Origin: JAOARY01 sp045345765
Lineage (GTDB): Bacteria; Bacillota; Clostridia; Peptostreptococcales; Peptostreptococcaceae
Direction: 5' to 3'
Length of the DNA stretch: 64,000 nt
Assembly: GCA_045345765.1 (NCBI GenBank)
Contig: CP148265.1
Coordinates: forward strand, 1,984,001 to 2,048,000
The notes beneath the pieces are model-generated. The model ran no database searches, had not been told where the DNA came from, and was given only the letters and a program-made list of their open reading frames with translations. Positions 59,677 through 64,000 of this stretch are shown here, in pieces (within the stretch, counting starts at the first letter, position 1; each line of letters opens with the position of its first letter). The translations under genes were made by a program, and so were the position numbers.

Positions 59677-60973
59677 TAGTTTAGCAAGAAATATATTTAA
59701 TAATATGTATATAGTAATTATTTTTTATATTGTCCTAGGTTCATTTTTTGAAAAAAAATCATTAACAAATATAATAAATTCCATATTAAAAACATTGATG
59801 GCTGTTTTTATAATGGAAATAGGTATAAGTGTGCTTAATTCTTCTATGGCTAATTTAAATTATATAATACCAAGAGCTTTTAGAGTGATTGGTATTATAC
59901 CTCAAAATGAAGGTGCAGCAGCTTTGGGAGAGTTTAGGTACAAAGAAGTTATTAATAATATAATATTTTTAGGGATGATTGTAAATCTTCTTATGGCGAA
60001 ATTTAGCAGATTTAAATATATATTCTTAACAGGACAACAGATTATTTTTATGGGTTCAATGCTTGGAATAATATTAGTTCCTCTTAATTTTAACTATATA
60101 AATTCAGTACTTATTGGTGGAATAATTTTAGGTGTACTTATGAGTGTTATACCTGCGCTTATAAAGGACGAGAGTCAAGAGATTATTAAAAATAAAAAAA
60201 TAACAGTAGGGCATTTTAGTACTTTATTTTTCTTTTTTAGTATTAAATTATCTTCTTTTTTAGTTAAAATAAATGAGGATAATAAATTTAAATTAAATAA
60301 AAAAAATAAAGTAAAAACCAAGGAATTATATAATAAAAAAATAGATAAGAACTTTTCGATGTTTTTGGATGCAAGTATTATGAGTGCTTTATTTATGATA
60401 GTAATATTTATACTAAGTGCAGTATTTGCAAAGAAGGAATATGTTGAAGAAATAAGTGGAGATAGTAATTATTTGATTTTTGCATTTAAACAAGGTTTTT
60501 TATTTGCTTGTGGAATACATATTGTATTAAATGGAGTTAGAATGTTTATACAAGAGATTATTCCTGCTTTTAAGGGGATTGCCAAAAAATTTGTTCCTGA
60601 TGCTGTTTTAGCATTAGATGTTTCTATACTTTTTCCTAGGAATGAAAGTGTACTTATTAGCAGTTTTATAATGAGTTTTCTTGGTGGGATTTTAGCTATG
60701 ATACTTACTTCTTTTTATAATTTTATGGTTGTATTACCAGCAGCAATGATTCACTTTTTCACAGGTGGTGGCTGTGGAATATATGCAAATAGTAAAGGAA
60801 ATAAAAAAATTTCTCTATTCGTATCTTTTGTCATGGGTTTTTTGATCAATTTATTTCCGCTAATACTTATTAGTCATTATAAAGAAATTCATTTTAGTAG
60901 AATGGTATTTGCAGAAAGTGATATAACTTTTGTTGGCTTTGTACTAAGATTTATAATTAAATTATTTAATTAA
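59663..60973 (+). CDS. PTS ascorbate-type EIIC permease
   Basis: 436 residues with about 10-11 membrane segments. The N-terminal SFFEKKSLTNIINSILKTLMAVFIMEIGISVLNSS and GIIPQNEGAAALGEF (about residues 73-88) are of the UlaA/SgaT type, as are the C-terminal FTGGGCGIYANSKGNKK residues. It imports a sugar or sugar acid with phosphorylation; ascorbate is only the family name. No separate EIIA gene and no catabolic enzyme lie next to it, so the substrate is unknown. A long hydrophilic loop (about 208-232, Lys/Asn-rich) interrupts the membrane part. Confidence 0.88.
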   Translation: MEMINSLARNIFNNMYIVIIFYIVLGSFFEKKSLTNIINSILKTLMAVFIMEIGISVLNSSMANLNYIIPRAFRVIGIIPQNEGAAALGEFRYKEVINNIIFLGMIVNLLMAKFSRFKYIFLTGQQIIFMGSMLGIILVPLNFNYINSVLIGGIILGVLMSVIPALIKDESQEIIKNKKITVGHFSTLFFFFSIKLSSFLVKINEDNKFKLNKKNKVKTKELYNKKIDKNFSMFLDASIMSALFMIVIFILSAVFAKKEYVEEISGDSNYLIFAFKQGFLFACGIHIVLNGVRMFIQEIIPAFKGIAKKFVPDAVLALDVSILFPRNESVLISSFIMSFLGGILAMILTSFYNFMVVLPAAMIHFFTGGGCGIYANSKGNKKISLFVSFVMGFLINLFPLILISHYKEIHFSRMVFAESDITFVGFVLRFIIKLFN

Positions 60974-60977
60974 TATT

Positions 60978-61003
60978 TAGGGGTGTTTTTTAACACCCCT
61001 AAA
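60978..61003. terminator. Bidirectional terminator between EIIC and glpQ
   Basis: AGGGGTGTT and AACACCCCT form a 9-bp GC-rich stem, T-rich in both directions. It serves the PTS operon and the convergent glpQ gene, whose stop is at 61007. Confidence 0.8.
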
Positions 61004-61006
61004 ATA

Positions 61007-62083
61007 TTATTTATTTTGGTTTAAGAATTTAACTGCTAAATCTGGATAATCTGTAAATACTCCATCAACATCTGCTTTGTTGTAAAAAGCATCTAATAAT
61101 CCATCAAAATCGTCACAATAAGCAGGTATTCTACCTTCATCATTTCTAAAAGTATAAGGATGAACTTCTAATTTATTTTTATGAGCATCTTTAACTAAAC
61201 TTGTGATTACTAAATTATCTTTAGTAGATTCATCTTTAATTATCATTGGTTTCCAAGGACCAACACCATCAGCATATTTAGCTATTTTGTCCATTCCATC
61301 AGCTTCAAACATCCAGTCATAATCATATGGTTTAGCTTCATCATTTTCATAAACCATAGTTTCATTCCAGCTTGTTTCTGCCATAAGTTGAACTAATTTA
61401 ACATCCATATCATATTCTTTTAATAATTCATCATTAATTCTAATAAGCTCATTAGGATCGAAACATTGTAAATAAGCTTTTTTGTCTTTAGTAGTATATC
61501 CATATTTTTTAAATACTTCTAAAGTTTTTTTACTTATATCTTTGTTTTCATGTCTATGAAACCAAGGTGCTTTTATTTCAACGTATATTCCAACGTTTTT
61601 ATTCATGCTTTTATTAAGACCTTGAATCATTTCGATTTCTTCTTCTAATGTATGCACTTTAAAATCCGATTGCCAAATAGGGAATCTTTTTTTGTAATTT
61701 GCAACTTCTTTACCTTCTTTTACTTCAAATCCTTCAGTCATTTCTAATGATTTTATTTCATCTAAAGTAAAATCTATAGCATAGTATCTTGCGTCTTCTC
61801 TTTTTCTATCTGGGAAAACTGAAGCTACATTTGTGACTCTATCAAGAAAGTGGTCATGAAGTACAACTAATTGGTCATCTTTAGTCATAACAACATCTTG
61901 TTCAATATAATCTACACCCATAGCATAAGCCATTGATTTACAAGCCATAGAATGTTCAGGTAAATAACCACTAGCTCCTCTATGTGCAATAACTATCTTT
62001 TCATTAGCAAATGATACACTAAATAAAGATAGAGATAATGCTCCAATTAAAGCTAACGATGTTAATTTTTTTATGAATTTCAT
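61007..62083 (-). CDS. glpQ: Secreted glycerophosphodiester phosphodiesterase
   Basis: 358 residues. Signal peptide (about 1-26, cleavage after SFA), then the GDPD barrel: IVIAHRGASGYLPEHSMA with the catalytic His, EQDVVMTKDDQLVVLHDHFLDRVTNV with Glu, Asp and His, and VYVEIKAPW-like EIKAP. It hydrolyses glycerophosphodiesters to glycerol-3-phosphate and an alcohol outside the cell, which the neighbouring GlpT can import. Length and sequence match the GlpQ (periplasmic or secreted) type. CAGGGGGTATTGTT precedes the ATG (minus strand). Confidence 0.93.
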   Translation of the reverse strand: MKFIKKLTSLALIGALSLSLFSVSFANEKIVIAHRGASGYLPEHSMACKSMAYAMGVDYIEQDVVMTKDDQLVVLHDHFLDRVTNVASVFPDRKREDARYYAIDFTLDEIKSLEMTEGFEVKEGKEVANYKKRFPIWQSDFKVHTLEEEIEMIQGLNKSMNKNVGIYVEIKAPWFHRHENKDISKKTLEVFKKYGYTTKDKKAYLQCFDPNELIRINDELLKEYDMDVKLVQLMAETSWNETMVYENDEAKPYDYDWMFEADGMDKIAKYADGVGPWKPMIIKDESTKDNLVITSLVKDAHKNKLEVHPYTFRNDEGRIPAYCDDFDGLLDAFYNKADVDGVFTDYPDLAVKFLNQNK

Positions 62084-62254
62084 AACAATACCCCCTGTGA
62101 CTAAATTTATTTTATTTAATATATAATTATAATAATAGAAATTTTAAGAAAAATAAAATATTTTATTATAATTTTACTTTTTTAATATGATTTTAATATT
62201 TATATCTATTTATATTTTTCATTTGACCATATCTAAATTTTATTATAAAAAGAA

Positions 62255-62277
62255 CCGATGAAGATGAACTTCATCGG
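62255..62277 (-). terminator. Terminator of glpT
   Basis: CCGATGAAG and CTTCATCGG are perfect 9-bp arms with a 5-base loop. On the minus strand TTCTTTTTATAAT follows. It lies about 80 bases after the glpT stop and separates it from glpQ, so read-through would be partial. The remaining gap to glpQ is AT-rich with nothing else definite. Confidence 0.7.
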
Positions 62278-62356
62278 AATTATTAAGTATATGAGGTGAA
62301 GTCATTTACTTAATTTATGAAAAAATGAATAATAAATTTTATATTAATATCAACTA

Positions 62357-63706
62357 TTAAGCTGATTTTTTAGAGTTTCTAACACTATTAGTATCTGAGT
62401 TCCAAGTAAATGATAGGAAGAATATAGCAAGTACTGAAGCAACCATCATAAAGTTAAGAGCAGCACCCCATCCGTAAGCATCTACTATTTTACCTATTGC
62501 AAAACTTGAAAGAACAGATCCACCTAAGTATCCAAATAATCCTGTAAATCCGGCTGAAGTACCAGCGGCTTTTTTAGGTACAAAATCTATAGCAGCAACA
62601 CCTATAAGCATTACAGGTCCATATATTAAAGCACCAATTAAGGATACAGATACATTTATAAGTAAAGTACTATCACTTGTTGAATAAACAAATAATGCAC
62701 CTACAACACCAATCATACAAATAATACCTACTGGAGCTCTTCTACCTTTAAATATCTTATCACTTAACCAACCGATAAATATTGTTCCAGGTATAGCAGC
62801 AGTTTCAAATAAGAAGAATGGTATTCTTGCACTTTCATGTGAATAACCTTTAACTTCTTGTAAATAAAGTGGAATCCAGTCCATAACACCATATCTAACT
62901 AAATAAACAAATATATTAGCTAAAGCTATAAACCATACATATTTATTATTTAATACATGATTAAATAATATTTCTTTTGCTGATAATTCTCTTTCGCTTT
63001 CAGCTATCTTAGTTCTATCAATATCTTCTGGGTAATCGTTTTTATACTCTTCAATTGGTGGTAAACCTACTGACTGAGGAGTATCTCTTGCGAATAATAA
63101 TATCATAGCAGCCATCGAAACACATAAGAACGCTGGTGCATAGAATATACCTAGTTTCCAACTAGAAAAAGCATTTATAAGTACAGTTGCAATTGGAACA
63201 ATTAAAGCAGCACCAACATTATGAGCTGTATTCCAAACTGCCATTACAGATCCTCTTTCTTTATTTGAATACCAGTGAGCCATTATTCTACCACATGGTG
63301 GCCATCCCATACCTTGGAACCAACCATTTAAAAGCATAAGTACAAATAGCATACCAACACTTTGTGTTAAACCAAACATTACATTTACTATTGCAGAAAG
63401 AACTAGACCAGTTGCTAAGAAATATCTTGCATTAGATCTATCTGAGAAATTCCCCATTATGAATTTACTAAGACCATAAGCGATTCCTAGTCCAGAACCT
63501 ATAAATCCGATATCAGCAGTAGAAAATCCATATTCTGATTTGAAGTACGGATACGCAAGTGACATATTTTTTCTAACTAAGTAATAAGCTGCATAACCAG
63601 CATATATGCTTACAAATTGTTTAAGTCTGAATTTTTTATAAGTACCATCAATATCTTTTTTAGGTAATTGTGATATTGGTGGTGGTGGTGCGAACATTTT
63701 TAACAT
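62357..63706 (-). CDS. glpT: Glycerol-3-phosphate transporter, MFS organophosphate antiporter
   Basis: 449 residues with 12 membrane segments. It exchanges glycerol-3-phosphate for phosphate. GYAAYYLVRKNMSLAYP (about residues 37-53) with the substrate-site Arg, NGWFQGMGWPPCGRIMAHWYS (about 126-146), and DFVPKKAAGTSAGFTGLFGYLGG (about 386-408) are typical of GlpT/UhpT. glpQ lies downstream on the same strand. AGGGAGAGGTTTGTT precedes the ATG (minus strand). Confidence 0.93.
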   Translation of the reverse strand: MLKMFAPPPPISQLPKKDIDGTYKKFRLKQFVSIYAGYAAYYLVRKNMSLAYPYFKSEYGFSTADIGFIGSGLGIAYGLSKFIMGNFSDRSNARYFLATGLVLSAIVNVMFGLTQSVGMLFVLMLLNGWFQGMGWPPCGRIMAHWYSNKERGSVMAVWNTAHNVGAALIVPIATVLINAFSSWKLGIFYAPAFLCVSMAAMILLFARDTPQSVGLPPIEEYKNDYPEDIDRTKIAESERELSAKEILFNHVLNNKYVWFIALANIFVYLVRYGVMDWIPLYLQEVKGYSHESARIPFFLFETAAIPGTIFIGWLSDKIFKGRRAPVGIICMIGVVGALFVYSTSDSTLLINVSVSLIGALIYGPVMLIGVAAIDFVPKKAAGTSAGFTGLFGYLGGSVLSSFAIGKIVDAYGWGAALNFMMVASVLAIFFLSFTWNSDTNSVRNSKKSA

Positions 63707-63822
63707 AACAAACCTCTCCCTTTTTTATTTTTTAATAAATATTAAAAATTTTGAATAATATTTTTTTTGCCGAATATTATTCGTAAGTTAATAAATTATT
63801 ATGAAAATGATTTCCTGATTTG

Positions 63823-63851
63823 ATTATAGGTTTTAAATTGCTTAAAATCAA
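63823..63851 (-). promoter_or_regulatory. Sigma-A promoter of glpT
   Basis: On the minus strand TTGATT (complement of 63846-63851) and a perfect TATAAT (complement of 63823-63828) are 17 bases apart, about 117 bases before glpT. The rest of the end region (63852-64000) is AT-rich and shows no gene. Confidence 0.65.
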
Positions 63852-64000
63852 TAATTATATACTTAAAATATTTAAAGTGAATTTTTTGGCTTAAAAGCAA
63901 AATTCGTTAAAATCCTTAATATAAAAAGAAGAGCCAATAGGAAAACATTTTTTTAATACTTTTTTTTCCGAAGTTTTTTGAAATATTGAGCATTTAAAAT

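Overview
The window is low-GC (roughly 30 percent) DNA from an anaerobic Firmicute of the class Clostridia. The signs are AT-rich codon use, TTG and GTG starts behind AGGAGG-type ribosome binding sites, a T-box leader on metG, an AbrB-type regulator with a clostridial Cys-rich tail, and an in-frame UGA read as selenocysteine in a peroxiredoxin. It resembles Peptostreptococcaceae or related selenoprotein-using clostridia. Genus and species cannot be fixed from the sequence alone.

Bases 1-14.5k carry most of the S10-spc-alpha ribosomal supercluster. It enters at the 3' part of rplD and runs through rplW-rplB-rpsS-rplV-rpsC-rplP-rpmC-rpsQ-rplN-rplX-rplE-rpsN-rpsH-rplF-rplR-rpsE-rpmD-rplO-secY-adk-map-(KOW protein)-infA-rpmJ-rpsM-rpsK-rpsD-rpoA-rplQ. 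A terminator follows, then a structured RNA with its own terminator. Next come the ECF vitamin/metal transporter module ecfA1-ecfA2-ecfT with truA, then a strong promoter, a leader, and rplM-rpsI.

Bases 19.2k-24.1k are accessory. A selenocysteine peroxiredoxin (PrxU type, with a visible SECIS hairpin) is followed by a 3.9-kb cassette holding a small secreted ORF, an SMC-like AAA ATPase and a TIGR02646-type HNH nuclease. This is a Septu (PtuAB)-like anti-phage module. The cassette is bracketed by two ~195-bp giant hairpins. They share a 20-nt apical loop in opposite orientation, but their self-complementary arms differ in sequence. This is the most unusual structure in the window.

Bases 24.1k-41.4k are mostly housekeeping: a lipoprotein, tmk-holB-ricT, an NSS amino-acid transporter with its 35-residue MetS-like subunit, a redoxin that has lost its active-site cysteines, trmN6-rsmI, abrB, pncB, a HAD phosphatase, T-box-metG, a LUD protein and helD.

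Bases 41.4k-44.8k form an inducible beta-lactamase locus (blaI-blaR1-blaA) with recognisable BlaI operators. Bases 44.8k-51.8k look like a glutamine-use regulon. A dCache amino-acid sensor with no output domain is divergent from a histidine kinase with almost no extracellular domain. An NtrC-like sigma-54 activator follows, then a canonical sigma-54 promoter in front of glutaminase and an AGCS sodium:amino-acid symporter.

Bases 52.2k-64k hold a secreted 1276-residue chitinase with two GH18 catalytic domains, TatD, a PRD/Mga-type PTS regulator with ascorbate-type EIIB and EIIC, and glpQ and glpT for glycerophosphodiester and glycerol-3-phosphate use. No tRNA, rRNA, CRISPR array or transposase gene was seen.
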